The translations under genes and the position numbers were made by a program. Below are positions 26,684-38,067 of a stretch of DNA of 64,000 nt, piece by piece. Origin of the DNA: Rhodanobacter glycinis (GTDB lineage: Bacteria > Pseudomonadota > Gammaproteobacteria > Xanthomonadales > Rhodanobacteraceae); contig NZ_RCZB01000003.1 in assembly GCF_006438785.1 (NCBI RefSeq), forward strand, positions 248,001 to 312,000, read 5' to 3'. Position 1 is the first letter of the stretch, and each line of letters opens with the position of its first letter. The notes below the pieces were generated by a model. That model had not been told where the DNA came from. It saw only the letters and a program-made list of their open reading frames with translations, and did not search any database.

Positions 26684-27532
26684 TCAGTGACCGAGGTGCA
26701 GCTTCTGGCTTACCACATGGTCGAGCACCCAGACCACGAACGGGCCGTTGGCGTTGGAGAACACGTAGCGGGAGGCTGGATCCTTGGACCGGTCCTCCAG
26801 TTTTACATCCGAGCGGTACGCCTTGACGACCAGCTCGTAGTCGTAACCTTCGACATAATCGAAGTCCTGGATACGACCATGCCAGTTCTGCCACGGGCCG
26901 TTCTCGCTCTCGCGCACGCGGTAGCAGCGACCCGAATTGTCGGCGTCGCAGGGCGCCGTGTGCGGACCGATCCACACCGTGCGGGTCACGCTGCGTTTGC
27001 CCTGCACGATCGCGGCAGGCGTTTCGCTGCCGGCATCGCTCACGGTGGTGTTGATGACGACGCGGCGGTTCGGCGCCAGGCAGGCGATCAGCTTCCTGCC
27101 CTTCTGGTCCGGGCAGTCGGCCACCGGATCGGCCGCCCCGCGACCTTCGGTCTGGATCACTCCGGCCGGCACGCCATGCGCCGCCAGGTAGTCGCGTACT
27201 GCCTCGGCGCGCTGCGCGGAAAGCTTCTGGTTGGCCTGCTCGCTGCCGATCCGGTCGGTGTAGCCCAGCACCTGTACCGAGTCGATCTGCGATGCGGCCT
27301 TCAGCTTGTCGACCAGCGCGTCCAGCTCGGCATTGTCGGTGGATTTCAGCTGCGCCTTGCCGAAGGCGAACAGTGCATCAGCCGACAGGCTCTGCTGTGC
27401 CGGAATGGCGGGTGCCGCCTGCGGCTCTGGTGCGGGTAGCGGGGTCGGCTGGATGGCCTCCCGGTGGCAACCGGCCAGCACCAGTGTGACGGCGCCGCCG
27501 AGGAGATAAACGTACGGACGTATGGTTTGCAT
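26684..27532 (-). CDS. OmpA-family lipoprotein with C-terminal DUF4377 domain
   Basis: The 282-residue product has a lipobox (LVLAGCHRE), a Pro/Ala/Gln linker, and an OmpA-like peptidoglycan-binding domain (about 55-165) with VLGYTDRIGSEQANQKLSAQRAE and the late CLAPNRRVVI. The last 110 residues look like a DUF4377 domain: a TVWIGPHTAPC strand, a second Cys in GRCYRVRE, and FDYVEGYDYELVV. The combination of the two is worth noting. It is probably an outer-membrane lipoprotein that holds to the cell wall. It stands alone, between aceE's terminator and the DUF883-like gene's. Confidence 0.85.
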   Translation of the reverse strand: MQTIRPYVYLLGGAVTLVLAGCHREAIQPTPLPAPEPQAAPAIPAQQSLSADALFAFGKAQLKSTDNAELDALVDKLKAASQIDSVQVLGYTDRIGSEQANQKLSAQRAEAVRDYLAAHGVPAGVIQTEGRGAADPVADCPDQKGRKLIACLAPNRRVVINTTVSDAGSETPAAIVQGKRSVTRTVWIGPHTAPCDADNSGRCYRVRESENGPWQNWHGRIQDFDYVEGYDYELVVKAYRSDVKLEDRSKDPASRYVFSNANGPFVVWVLDHVVSQKLHLGH

Positions 27533-27691
27533 GGCCCATTCCCATGTGTCGAGTGACTGTCGGACAGCGCCCCGCGGCGGGTATCACCGAAGCAGTCGCC
27601 GCCCATCACCGGTTTCCCCGTACCCCGCAGGATATAGTGGCTGGGCACTTCGCCGGGTGCAGCGGAGGTGAAGAAGACCGTTCGCGCGCAT

Positions 27692-27716
27692 AAAAAAACC
27701 CCGCCGAAGCGGGGTT
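27692..27716 (-). terminator. Rho-independent terminator of aceE
   Basis: An eight-bp GC-rich stem (27697-27704 with 27709-27716) with a CGAA-type tetraloop is followed, on the minus strand, by seven Ts. It sits 23 bases beyond the aceE stop. Confidence 0.9.
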
Positions 27717-27739
27717 CTCGTTGCATTTGACCGACCTGC

Positions 27740-30433
27740 TCACTGACCCAGCGGGTTGGGTCGATCCGGATCGAGCTTGTATTCCTTGATCGCGCGGCTG
27801 ACGTCCTTCGCATTCATCTTGCCGTCCTTCGCCAGTGCCGCCAGCGCCGCATGCGCGATCCAGTAGCGATCCACCTCGAAGAAGTCACGCAGATGCGCAC
27901 GCGTGTCCGAACGGCCAAAACCGTCAGTGCCGAGCACGGTGTAGCGCATGCCGTCGGGCATGAACGCGCGGACCTGGTCGGCGTATTCGCGCACGTAGTC
28001 GGTCGCAGCGATCGCCGGACCCTGGCGACCGTCGAGCAGACCAGTGACGTACGGCACGCGCTGCTCCGCTTCCGGATGCAGGCGATTCCAGCGCTCGGCA
28101 TCGAAACCGTCGCGACGCAGCTCGATGAAGCTGGGGCAGGACCAGATATCGGACTTCACGCCGAAGTCCTTCTCCAGCAGCTCGGCCGCCGCAATCACCT
28201 CGCGCAGGATCGTGCCCGAGCCCAGCAGCTGCACCCGCGGCTCGCCCTTCTTCGGCTTGCCGCCATCCTTGAACAGGTACATGCCCTTGATGATGCCTTC
28301 CTCGCTGCCCACGGGCAGATCGGGATGGCTGTAGTTCTCGTTCATCACGGTGATGTAGTAGTAGATGTCCTCCTGCTCCTGCATCATCCGGCGCACGCCG
28401 TCCTGCAGGACCACCGCCACTTCGTACGAGAAGGTGGGGTCGTACGACTTCACGTTCGGGATCGCGCCGGCCATCAGATGCGAATGGCCGTCCTCGTGCT
28501 GCAGGCCTTCGCCGTTGAGCGTGGTGCGCCCCGCCGTGCCGCCGACCAGGAAGCCGCGCGAGCGCATGTCGCCAGCGGCCCAACACAGGTCGCCGATGCG
28601 CTGGAAGCCGAACATCGAGTAGTAGATGAAGAACGGCAGCATCGCCTGGTTGCTGACCGAGTAGCTGGTTGCCGCCGCCATCCACGAGGCCATGCCGCCG
28701 GCCTCGCTGATGCCCTGCTGCAGCACCTGGCCCTTCTGGTCTTCGCGGTAGTACAGCAGCTGGTCGGAATCCTGCGGCTTGTACTTCTGGCCGAACGGCG
28801 CGTAGATGCCGATCTGGCGGAACATGCCTTCCATGCCGAACGTACGTGCCTCGTCGGCGACGATCGGCACCACGCGCTCGCCCAGCTGCTTGTCGCGCAG
28901 CAGCAGGTTGATGCCGCGCACCAGCGCCATCGTGGTGGAGATCTCGCGCTCGCCGGTGCCCTTGGTGATCTGCTCGAACGCAGCCAGCTCCGGTGTCTTC
29001 AGCTTCGCCTCGGCCTTGCGCCGGCGCTGCGGCAGGAAGCCGCCCAGCGCCTTGCGTCGCTCCAGCATGTACTGCACTTCCGGCGAGTCCACGCCCGGGT
29101 GGTAGTACGGCACGTCCTTGAGCTTGTCGTCGGCGATCGGGATCTGGAAACGGTCGCGAAAATGCCGCACCGCCTCCTCGTCCAGCTTCTTCTGCTGATG
29201 GGTCGGGTTCTGCGATTCACCGGCCGCACCCATGCCGTAACCCTTGACCGTCTTGGCCAGGATCACCGTGGGCATGCCCTTGGTGTTGGACGCCGCGTGA
29301 TACGCCGCGTAGACCTTGTGCGGATCGTGGCCGCCGCGGTTCAACCGCCAGATGTCGTCGTCGGACAGGTTGGCGACCATCTCGCGCGTCTCCGGATACT
29401 TGCCGAAGAAATGCTCGCGCGTATACGCGCCGCCGAACGCCTTGCAGGCCTGGTACTCGCCATCCAGCGTTTCCATCATCAGCTTGCGCAGCACGCCCTT
29501 GCTGTCGCGCGCCAGCAACGGATCCCAGTAGCTGCCCCAGACCAGCTTGATCGCGTTCCAGCCCGAACCGCGGAAGCTGCCTTCCAGCTCCTGGATGATC
29601 TTGCCGTTGCCGCGTACCGGACCGTCCAGCCGCTGCAGGTTGCAGTTGATCACGAAGATCAGGTTGTCGAGTCCTTCACGGCCGGCCAGCGAGATCGCGC
29701 CGAGCGACTCCGGCTCGTCGCACTCGCCGTCGCCCATGAAGCACCAGATCTTGCGGTCGCTCTTCGGGATCAGCCCGCGGTGTTCCAGATATTTGAAGAA
29801 CTGCGCCTGATAGATCGCCTGGATCGGGCCCAGCCCCATCGAGACCGTCGGCACCTGCCAGTAATCCGGCATCAGCCACGGATGCGGATACGACGACAGC
29901 GCGCGACCCTTGCCGACCACTTCCATGCGGAACAGGTCGAGCTGGTCCTCGGCCAGGCGGCCTTCAAGGAACGAGCGCGCGTAGATGCCGGGGCTGGAGT
30001 GGCCCTGATGCAGGATCAGGTCGCCCGGGTGGTCGGCACTGGGAGCGCGCCAGAAATGATTGAAGCCGACGTCGTACAGCGTGGCGCTGGAAGCGAAGCT
30101 GGCGATGTGCCCGCCCAGCTCGCCCGGCTTGCGGTTCGCGCGCACCACCATCGCCATCGCGTTCCAGCGGATCAGCGAACGGATCCGCCATTCCATCGCG
30201 GCGTCGCCGGGCATCTTCGCCTCGTTCGCCGGCGCGATGGTGTTGACGTAGGCGGTGGTCGGATCGAACGGCAGGTAGCCACCCGAGCGGCGGGTCGAAT
30301 CGACCATGCGCTCCAGCAGGAAATGCGCGCGTTCGGTGCCGTCGTGATGGATCACCGCGTCGAGCGAGTCCATCCACTCCCTGGTTTCGGTGGGGTCGAT
30401 GTCCTGATTGAGGATATCGTCGAGCTGATCCAT
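27740..30433 (-). CDS. aceE: Pyruvate dehydrogenase E1 component, homodimeric
   Basis: The 897-residue thiamine-diphosphate enzyme decarboxylates pyruvate and acetylates the lipoyl group of AceF. Its length and start match the homodimeric AceE family (E. coli 887). Visible features include the TPP/Mg motif GDGECDEPES...NLIFVINCN (about residues 230-265), GHIASFASSATLYDVGFNHFW near residue 110, and DGFGRSDTRA near the C terminus. GGAG lies seven bases before the ATG. It is monocistronic here, with its own terminator; E2 and E3 are at 1-1745. Malic enzyme, which makes pyruvate, is the next gene upstream. Confidence 0.97.
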   Translation of the reverse strand: MDQLDDILNQDIDPTETREWMDSLDAVIHHDGTERAHFLLERMVDSTRRSGGYLPFDPTTAYVNTIAPANEAKMPGDAAMEWRIRSLIRWNAMAMVVRANRKPGELGGHIASFASSATLYDVGFNHFWRAPSADHPGDLILHQGHSSPGIYARSFLEGRLAEDQLDLFRMEVVGKGRALSSYPHPWLMPDYWQVPTVSMGLGPIQAIYQAQFFKYLEHRGLIPKSDRKIWCFMGDGECDEPESLGAISLAGREGLDNLIFVINCNLQRLDGPVRGNGKIIQELEGSFRGSGWNAIKLVWGSYWDPLLARDSKGVLRKLMMETLDGEYQACKAFGGAYTREHFFGKYPETREMVANLSDDDIWRLNRGGHDPHKVYAAYHAASNTKGMPTVILAKTVKGYGMGAAGESQNPTHQQKKLDEEAVRHFRDRFQIPIADDKLKDVPYYHPGVDSPEVQYMLERRKALGGFLPQRRRKAEAKLKTPELAAFEQITKGTGEREISTTMALVRGINLLLRDKQLGERVVPIVADEARTFGMEGMFRQIGIYAPFGQKYKPQDSDQLLYYREDQKGQVLQQGISEAGGMASWMAAATSYSVSNQAMLPFFIYYSMFGFQRIGDLCWAAGDMRSRGFLVGGTAGRTTLNGEGLQHEDGHSHLMAGAIPNVKSYDPTFSYEVAVVLQDGVRRMMQEQEDIYYYITVMNENYSHPDLPVGSEEGIIKGMYLFKDGGKPKKGEPRVQLLGSGTILREVIAAAELLEKDFGVKSDIWSCPSFIELRRDGFDAERWNRLHPEAEQRVPYVTGLLDGRQGPAIAATDYVREYADQVRAFMPDGMRYTVLGTDGFGRSDTRAHLRDFFEVDRYWIAHAALAALAKDGKMNAKDVSRAIKEYKLDPDRPNPLGQ

Positions 30434-30599
30434 GAAGATTCTCCGCGGCGCCGTTGCAGCGCCAAGCTTGAGGGGGAATACCCGCCGCCGGGGATTGCGG
30501 CGGGATCAACGTCCAAGTCTAGCCGTTGGGCCGGATGCCCGCCAATTCAGCCATCCATGCGGCGGCGCATGGCGAGCGGCCGGTCGGCCGCCGCCTCGC

Positions 30600-32891
<2,292 letters not shown>

Positions 32892-33015
32892 CGGATGTGT
32901 TTTTTTCGGTAGGGGAGCGCCAGCCGCGACGGCGGCCGACTGCCTGTGATGTTAGCACCGGCGCGCTCGGGACCGGCCCGTTCCTGCGGCGCCACGACGC
33001 GGCTGCGGGGATGCG

Positions 33016-34308
33016 CTAGACGCTCGACAACAGCTCGTCGCCCTGCACCCGGTTCATGTGGATGCCGTTGATGAACACCGAGAACGCCAGCTTGCCGGCC
33101 AGCCCATGCACATGCTGCATCCATGGCGGTAACCAGCGCGGCGGCAGGATCGCGCCGGACGCGAAATGCGGCTGCAGCGCGATCACGTCATGCAGGGTCA
33201 GCTTGCCGGCAAACAGGTGGCGCAGCAGATCCATCCGCTGCTGCTTGAACGCCCAGCGGAAGAACGTGTGCACGGTGAGCAGGCCGGACAGATACACATT
33301 GTCCTTGGCGAACGCGGCGCCGCCGCTCAACGGCACACCGCGGAACACCCGTTGGGCCGAATGGAAGCTGTCCGCCGCGCTCTGCCCGCAGGCGCTGAAA
33401 TAGCGGTAGACCTCGACGAAGTCGGCGCCACTCAGCGCCATGTCGATCGCCAGGATGCGCAGGCTGATGCGCTTGAGCCGGGCGATGTCGATCGCGCCGG
33501 ACATCAGCTCGGCGAACACAGCCAGCCCTTCCTGGGTCGCGGTGACTCGCGGCGAAGTGCGCGCCAGCGAGGCCAGCAAGGGCTGCTGGCGGCCGTTCAG
33601 TGCGGTCAGCGAGTGCACGAACGCCTCGTGCGCCAGCAGCTGATGACGATCGTATTCGCTGAAGCAGGTGTCGCCGCGCAGGCGGATGCGGGTAGCACCG
33701 GCCGCTGCCTTCGCGGTCAGCTCGGCATCCACTTCCACCTTGATCATGCCGGCACCGAAGAAATCGTCCAGCGTCTTCGCCAGCTCGTCGCGCAGCTCGG
33801 CGGCCGGCATGTCCACGCTGCTGTCGTCGGCCAGCAGATCCGCACCCAGCTCGTCGGACAGCTCGACGAAGTAGTGCGCCGCGTCCAGGTTGCTGCGCTG
33901 GCTGCCGGGGATCAGATCGCCCGGCTTGCCATACAGCGCAATCGACGGTGCGGTGAAGCCGGCCGTACCGACCGATTCCAGCATCTCGGCGGCAATCCGC
34001 CAGGACTCGGCGGTGCGCCGCAGGTAATCGCCAAGCGGGTCGATGTCGTGCGGATCGTTGCCACCGGCGGCGGCTTCGATCGCCGCCAGCTCGGCACGTG
34101 CCACGGCCAGATCCGGTCGCGTGTAAGTCACCTCGGGCAACGCAAATTGACCCTTGCCGTAGGCCTCGATCATGCGGCTTTCCAGCGATGCCGGCCACGC
34201 CACCGTCGGCAGGATATGGATGCCGCGCACCGCCGCCAGCAGGCGCTGGTCGAGCGCCGCGTAGCGCTGCAGCGCGGGTGCGATGGTGGTATCGGGCATA
34301 CCGTTCAT
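33016..34308 (-). CDS. QEGLA-motif protein (DUF1704, putative metallopeptidase)
   Basis: The 430-residue product belongs to the 'flavohemoglobin expression-modulating QEGLA motif' family (DUF1704). The key motifs are LLAHEAFVHSL, an HExxxH-type zinc site, and TQEGLAVFAE, the family signature. Eukaryotic relatives in this clan are tyrosine carboxypeptidases, so a zinc peptidase is possible. The start (MNGMPD) has GGAG seven bases before and overlaps the stop of the upstream membrane protein by four bases (ATGA). No flavohaemoglobin gene is nearby. Confidence 0.85.
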   Translation of the reverse strand: MNGMPDTTIAPALQRYAALDQRLLAAVRGIHILPTVAWPASLESRMIEAYGKGQFALPEVTYTRPDLAVARAELAAIEAAAGGNDPHDIDPLGDYLRRTAESWRIAAEMLESVGTAGFTAPSIALYGKPGDLIPGSQRSNLDAAHYFVELSDELGADLLADDSSVDMPAAELRDELAKTLDDFFGAGMIKVEVDAELTAKAAAGATRIRLRGDTCFSEYDRHQLLAHEAFVHSLTALNGRQQPLLASLARTSPRVTATQEGLAVFAELMSGAIDIARLKRISLRILAIDMALSGADFVEVYRYFSACGQSAADSFHSAQRVFRGVPLSGGAAFAKDNVYLSGLLTVHTFFRWAFKQQRMDLLRHLFAGKLTLHDVIALQPHFASGAILPPRWLPPWMQHVHGLAGKLAFSVFINGIHMNRVQGDELLSSV

Positions 34309-34793
34309 CGGGCGACTCCACGCAGCGCATCGACGCGCTCGATCAACTCATTGGCGATCGGGTCGGGGTTGAACCCGCTCAGAAACCTGCGTGGACTGGC
34401 CGGCATGAAAGTGAGATTGCGGCCAAAGCGCGAATCCGTTCGCAGCATCACGGTGACACGACGCGGATTGGTCATGGTGGTGGCGTTGACGTTCATCACA
34501 TCGCGCAACGCCACACGGATCTTCTCGCCGCGGTTCTTCACCACCAGCCAGTCGCCGTCCAGCCAGACCTCGTCCAGCAGGTCCTGCAGCAGCTTGCGGT
34601 AGAGCAGAAACATGACACCGACCACGAACAGCGGCATCAGCACCAGCGGGAAAAGTGACCCCGATCGTGCGTCCGCACGAGCGTGTTGCACCGCCCAGAA
34701 CTGCACGCCGGAGATGATCAGCACAAAGCCGACCCACAGCAGCGGAAAGACCCGCTTGTAGAAGAACGTGGTGGACGACGACAACCGACGCAT
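34305..34793 (-). CDS. Small membrane protein with cytosolic beta domain, unknown
   Basis: The 162-residue protein has two predicted membrane helices (about 14-35 and 47-67) and a C-terminal soluble domain with the pattern VWLDGDWLVVKNRGEKIRVALRDV followed by TNPRRVTVML, resembling a small PH-like fold. No family is assigned. Its start at 34793 has GGAG seven bases upstream. It overlaps the QEGLA gene (ATGA), so the two are translationally coupled. Confidence 0.7.
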   Translation of the reverse strand: MRRLSSSTTFFYKRVFPLLWVGFVLIISGVQFWAVQHARADARSGSLFPLVLMPLFVVGVMFLLYRKLLQDLLDEVWLDGDWLVVKNRGEKIRVALRDVMNVNATTMTNPRRVTVMLRTDSRFGRNLTFMPASPRRFLSGFNPDPIANELIERVDALRGVAR

Positions 34794-34872
34794 GCCTGCG
34801 CTCCGCTGCAACGATGCCGCGATACTAGATGTTTTGCGCCGCGCGGTGCAGCAGGAGCACTGCGCACGGAGT

Positions 34873-35928
34873 TCAGTCGCGCTCGCGCTGCCCGCGATGC
34901 CCGTGCGGCCGCTCGATCGGGCGGCCGCCGCGCTGACGACGCAGGCGTGCCTCCAGCGTCGCAGCCTGCTCCTCGCGCTCGTCGTGCAACTTGAGATAAT
35001 TGCGCCAGCGCCCCGCTGTCAGCTCACCGCTGTCCAGCGCCACCTGCACGGCGCAACCCGGCTCGCTGCCATGGCCGCAATCGGCGAAACGGCATTGCTC
35101 GGCGAGCACCTCGATATCGGCGAACAGGTCGAGGTTTTCCTCGCCGGTAAGCTTGAGCTCGCGCATGCCCGGCGTGTCGATCAGGCAGCCGCCGCTGGGC
35201 AACTGCAACAGCGCGCGATGGGTGGTGGTATGGCGGCCGCGGCTGTCGTGGCTGCGCACTTCGGCAGTGGCCATTGTCGCCGTACCGAGCAAGGTGTTCG
35301 TAAGCGTGGATTTGCCGGCGCCGGAAGAACCCACCAGCACGGCACTGTCGCCCGGCTGCAGGTATTGCGCCAGCAGCGCCACACTGGCCGGGTCCTTGCA
35401 GTTCAGCGCGTGGATCGGCGTGCTGTCGGGCAGCCGCTCACGCAATGCCGCGATCTGTGCGGCCGCGTCTTCACGCGTGTCCAGCTTGCTCAGCAATACC
35501 ACCGGCTGGGCGCCGGAATCCTCGGTCAGCGACAGATAGCGTTCGATGCGCGCCGGGTTGAAATCGCCGTCCAGTCCGGTCAGCACCAGCACGTAGTCGA
35601 TATTGGTGGCGATCAATTGACGTTCGTAACGCTCACCGGCGGCCGCCCGTGACATCACCGTGCGCCGCGGCGCCACTGTGACGATGTGCGGCGGCGTGCC
35701 ACTGGCCACCTCGACGAAATCACCGACTACCGGCCGTTCGCCGGGATCGATGCCGCGCTTGAGGAAGTGCCCGTCCGGCTGCGCGCCAAACAGGGTCTCG
35801 CCATCGTGCAGCTCGTAACCGGCGCGGTGCTGGGCAACCACTCGCGCGAGACGCAAGCCGGTTGCAGGCAATACGTCGCCGCGCCAGCCGATATGCCGCA
35901 GTCGCTCGATCGTTTCGGCGTCACTCAT
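34873..35928 (-). CDS. rsgA: Ribosome small subunit-dependent GTPase A
   Basis: The 351-residue circularly permuted GTPase helps mature the 30S subunit. It has an OB-fold N domain, then G4 (LSKLD), G1 (GSSGAGKSTL) and G3 (DTPGM) in the permuted order, followed by a C-terminal zinc finger with CRFADCGHGSEPGC. The basic tail (RLRRQRGGRP...HGHRGQRERD) is longer than usual. The start MSDAETIERL is chosen for family agreement; the upstream extension has no conserved residues. It is 79 bases before the coupled membrane/QEGLA pair. Confidence 0.95.
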   Translation of the reverse strand: MSDAETIERLRHIGWRGDVLPATGLRLARVVAQHRAGYELHDGETLFGAQPDGHFLKRGIDPGERPVVGDFVEVASGTPPHIVTVAPRRTVMSRAAAGERYERQLIATNIDYVLVLTGLDGDFNPARIERYLSLTEDSGAQPVVLLSKLDTREDAAAQIAALRERLPDSTPIHALNCKDPASVALLAQYLQPGDSAVLVGSSGAGKSTLTNTLLGTATMATAEVRSHDSRGRHTTTHRALLQLPSGGCLIDTPGMRELKLTGEENLDLFADIEVLAEQCRFADCGHGSEPGCAVQVALDSGELTAGRWRNYLKLHDEREEQAATLEARLRRQRGGRPIERPHGHRGQRERD

Positions 35929-36085
35929 GGCGAAAGTCTGTCTGCACGGTCTGGCGATTATGCCTTGCCCGGAGATTGCCCGCCGATGAACCGGAATCCG
36001 GCTCGGCCGGCTCTCGCGCTGCACTGCATCACGCTGCTAGCATCGCCCTGTCGGCGGTGGCGCCGGCTCTTGGACAACATTAAGG

Positions 36086-37342
36086 ATGCCGGCGTTGGCT
36101 TCGATCACACCCAGTGCGCACCTGGCGGGCGTGCGCTACGAAATTCGCGGCGCGCTGACCCGGCGCGCCCGCGAGCTGGAGGCCGCCGGCCTCGACATCA
36201 TCAAGCTCAACATCGGCAACCCGGGCCGCTACGGCTTCGAAGCACCCGCGCATCTGCGCGAGGCGATCGCCAGCCACCTGCACGACAGCGAGGCCTATGG
36301 TCACGAACAAGGCCTGGATCCCGCTCGCGAAGCGATCGCGGCGCAGCAACGCGCGCGCGGCGCACAGGCGGTTGAGCCGGAGCGCATCTTCATCGGTAAC
36401 GGCGTCAGCGAGCTGATCGATCTCAGCCTGCGCGCGCTGCTGCATCCGGGCGAGGAAGTGTTGCTGCCCAGTCCGGACTACCCGTTGTGGAGTGCGGCGA
36501 CGATCCTCAACGGCGGTCAGCCCCGCTATTACCGCTGTCTTGCCAGCAACAACCATCTGCCCGATCCGGACGAGATCGAGGCCCTGATCACGCCACGCAC
36601 CCGCGCGCTGGTACTGATCAATCCAAACAACCCGACCGGCGCCGTGTATCCACGCGCGTTGCTGCAACAGCTGGTGGCAATCGCGGCGCGGCACCGGCTG
36701 CTGCTGCTCGCCGACGAGATCTACGACGAGATCCTGTACGACGGTGCCACCTTCCAGCCGCTGGCCGAAGTGGCCGGCGAGCTGCCCTGCCTCAGCTTCG
36801 GCGGCCTGTCAAAGGTGCATCGTGCCTGTGGTTACCGGGTCGGCTGGATGAGCCTGTCCGGCGATCCCGCGCGCACGGCGGCCTATCGGGATGCGCTGCA
36901 ACTGCTTGCCGCGTTGCGCTTGTGCGCCAACGTGACCGCGCAATGGGCCGTGCCGCCGGCATTGCAGAGCGCGCCCACGATCGGCGCACTAACCGTGCCC
37001 GGCGGCCGCCTGCATGAGGCGCGACGCATTGTGCTGGAAGCGGTAGCAGCCAGCGAATACCTGCAACTGGTTGCGCCGGATGGTGCGCTTTACGCGTTTC
37101 CACAGGTGCGTGCCGACCGCATCGCCGGTTTCGACGACGAGGCGTTTGCCCTGCGCCTGCTGGAAGAGGAATCGGTGCTGGTGGTGCCCGGCAGCAGTTT
37201 CAACGTGCCGCTCAGCCACCACTTCCGGCTGACCCTGCTGCCGCCGCCGGCACAGCTGCATGAGGTCTTCGTGCGGATCGAGCGGGTGCTGGCACGGATG
37301 GCACGCGAACAAACCCAAGCCCCCGCTGCCGCCCTGGCCTGA
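36086..37342 (+). CDS. alaA: Pyridoxal-phosphate aminotransferase, AlaA-like
   Basis: The 418-residue class I aminotransferase has the Lys243 Schiff-base site in FGGLSKVHRACGYRVGW, the INPNNPTGAVYP motif around 178-188, and D210/Y213 cofactor contacts. It matches the AlaA/AlaC alanine transaminase group. The gene would make alanine from pyruvate, complementing aceE and maeB. The ATG has only AAGGA almost abutting it; a downstream TTG at 36095 would give normal spacing, so the true start is unsure. Confidence 0.85.
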   Translation: MPALASITPSAHLAGVRYEIRGALTRRARELEAAGLDIIKLNIGNPGRYGFEAPAHLREAIASHLHDSEAYGHEQGLDPAREAIAAQQRARGAQAVEPERIFIGNGVSELIDLSLRALLHPGEEVLLPSPDYPLWSAATILNGGQPRYYRCLASNNHLPDPDEIEALITPRTRALVLINPNNPTGAVYPRALLQQLVAIAARHRLLLLADEIYDEILYDGATFQPLAEVAGELPCLSFGGLSKVHRACGYRVGWMSLSGDPARTAAYRDALQLLAALRLCANVTAQWAVPPALQSAPTIGALTVPGGRLHEARRIVLEAVAASEYLQLVAPDGALYAFPQVRADRIAGFDDEAFALRLLEEESVLVVPGSSFNVPLSHHFRLTLLPPPAQLHEVFVRIERVLARMAREQTQAPAAALA

Positions 37343-37353
37343 GCCATTCAACG

Positions 37354-37965
37354 ATGCCTGCCGCGCCCGCGCTGCACTATCTCGCCCTCGGCGACTCCTA
37401 CACCATCGGTGAGGCGGTAGCCGCGCACCAATGCTGGCCGGCCGAACTGGTGCGGCGACTGCGCAAGGTCGGCGTGGTGATCGACGATCCGCGCATCATC
37501 GCCACCACCGGCTGGACCACCGACGAGCTGGCGCAGGGCATGGACACGGTGTCACTGGCAGCGGTGTACGACCTGGTCACCCTGCAGATTGGCGTCAACA
37601 ACCAGTACCGCGGCCGCACGGCCGACGACTACCGCGGTCAGTTTGCGAGCCTGCTGGCTCGCGCAACCATGCTGGCCGGTGGCCATGCGGCACACGTGGT
37701 GGTGGTGTCGATCCCCGACTGGGGCGTCACCCGCTTCGCACTTGAACAGGGCCGCGATCCCGCCACCATCGCCGCCGAACTCGACGCCTACAACATGATT
37801 GCCCGTGACGAGACTCATCGCGCGGGCGCCCGCTATGTCGATATCACCGGTATCTCGCGCGCGCAACCGGAACTCGTTGCCGACGATGGCCTGCATCCTT
37901 CGGCGGCGCAATACGCATTGTGGGTGGAAGCGATCGAGCCGATGGTTCGCGCAGTACTCCACTGA
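37354..37965 (+). CDS. SGNH/GDSL-type esterase/lipase
   Basis: The 203-residue protein is an SGNH hydrolase. It has the catalytic Ser in LALGDSYTIGE (block I), the Asn in LQIGVNNQYRG (block III), and the Asp-His pair in DDGLHPSAAQY. No signal peptide is seen, so it is cytosolic, unlike TesA. It begins 11 bases after the aminotransferase gene, so the two are probably one unit. Substrate unknown. Confidence 0.9.
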   Translation: MPAAPALHYLALGDSYTIGEAVAAHQCWPAELVRRLRKVGVVIDDPRIIATTGWTTDELAQGMDTVSLAAVYDLVTLQIGVNNQYRGRTADDYRGQFASLLARATMLAGGHAAHVVVVSIPDWGVTRFALEQGRDPATIAAELDAYNMIARDETHRAGARYVDITGISRAQPELVADDGLHPSAAQYALWVEAIEPMVRAVLH

Positions 37966-38067
37966 CACGGGCAATTCGGCGGCAACGCGGCTGCAACCTG
38001 TTCGCCATGGCACGGTGACGTAGCGATCGCAAACTGGCGCCCCGGGCAACTACCGGGGATCCGCGCC

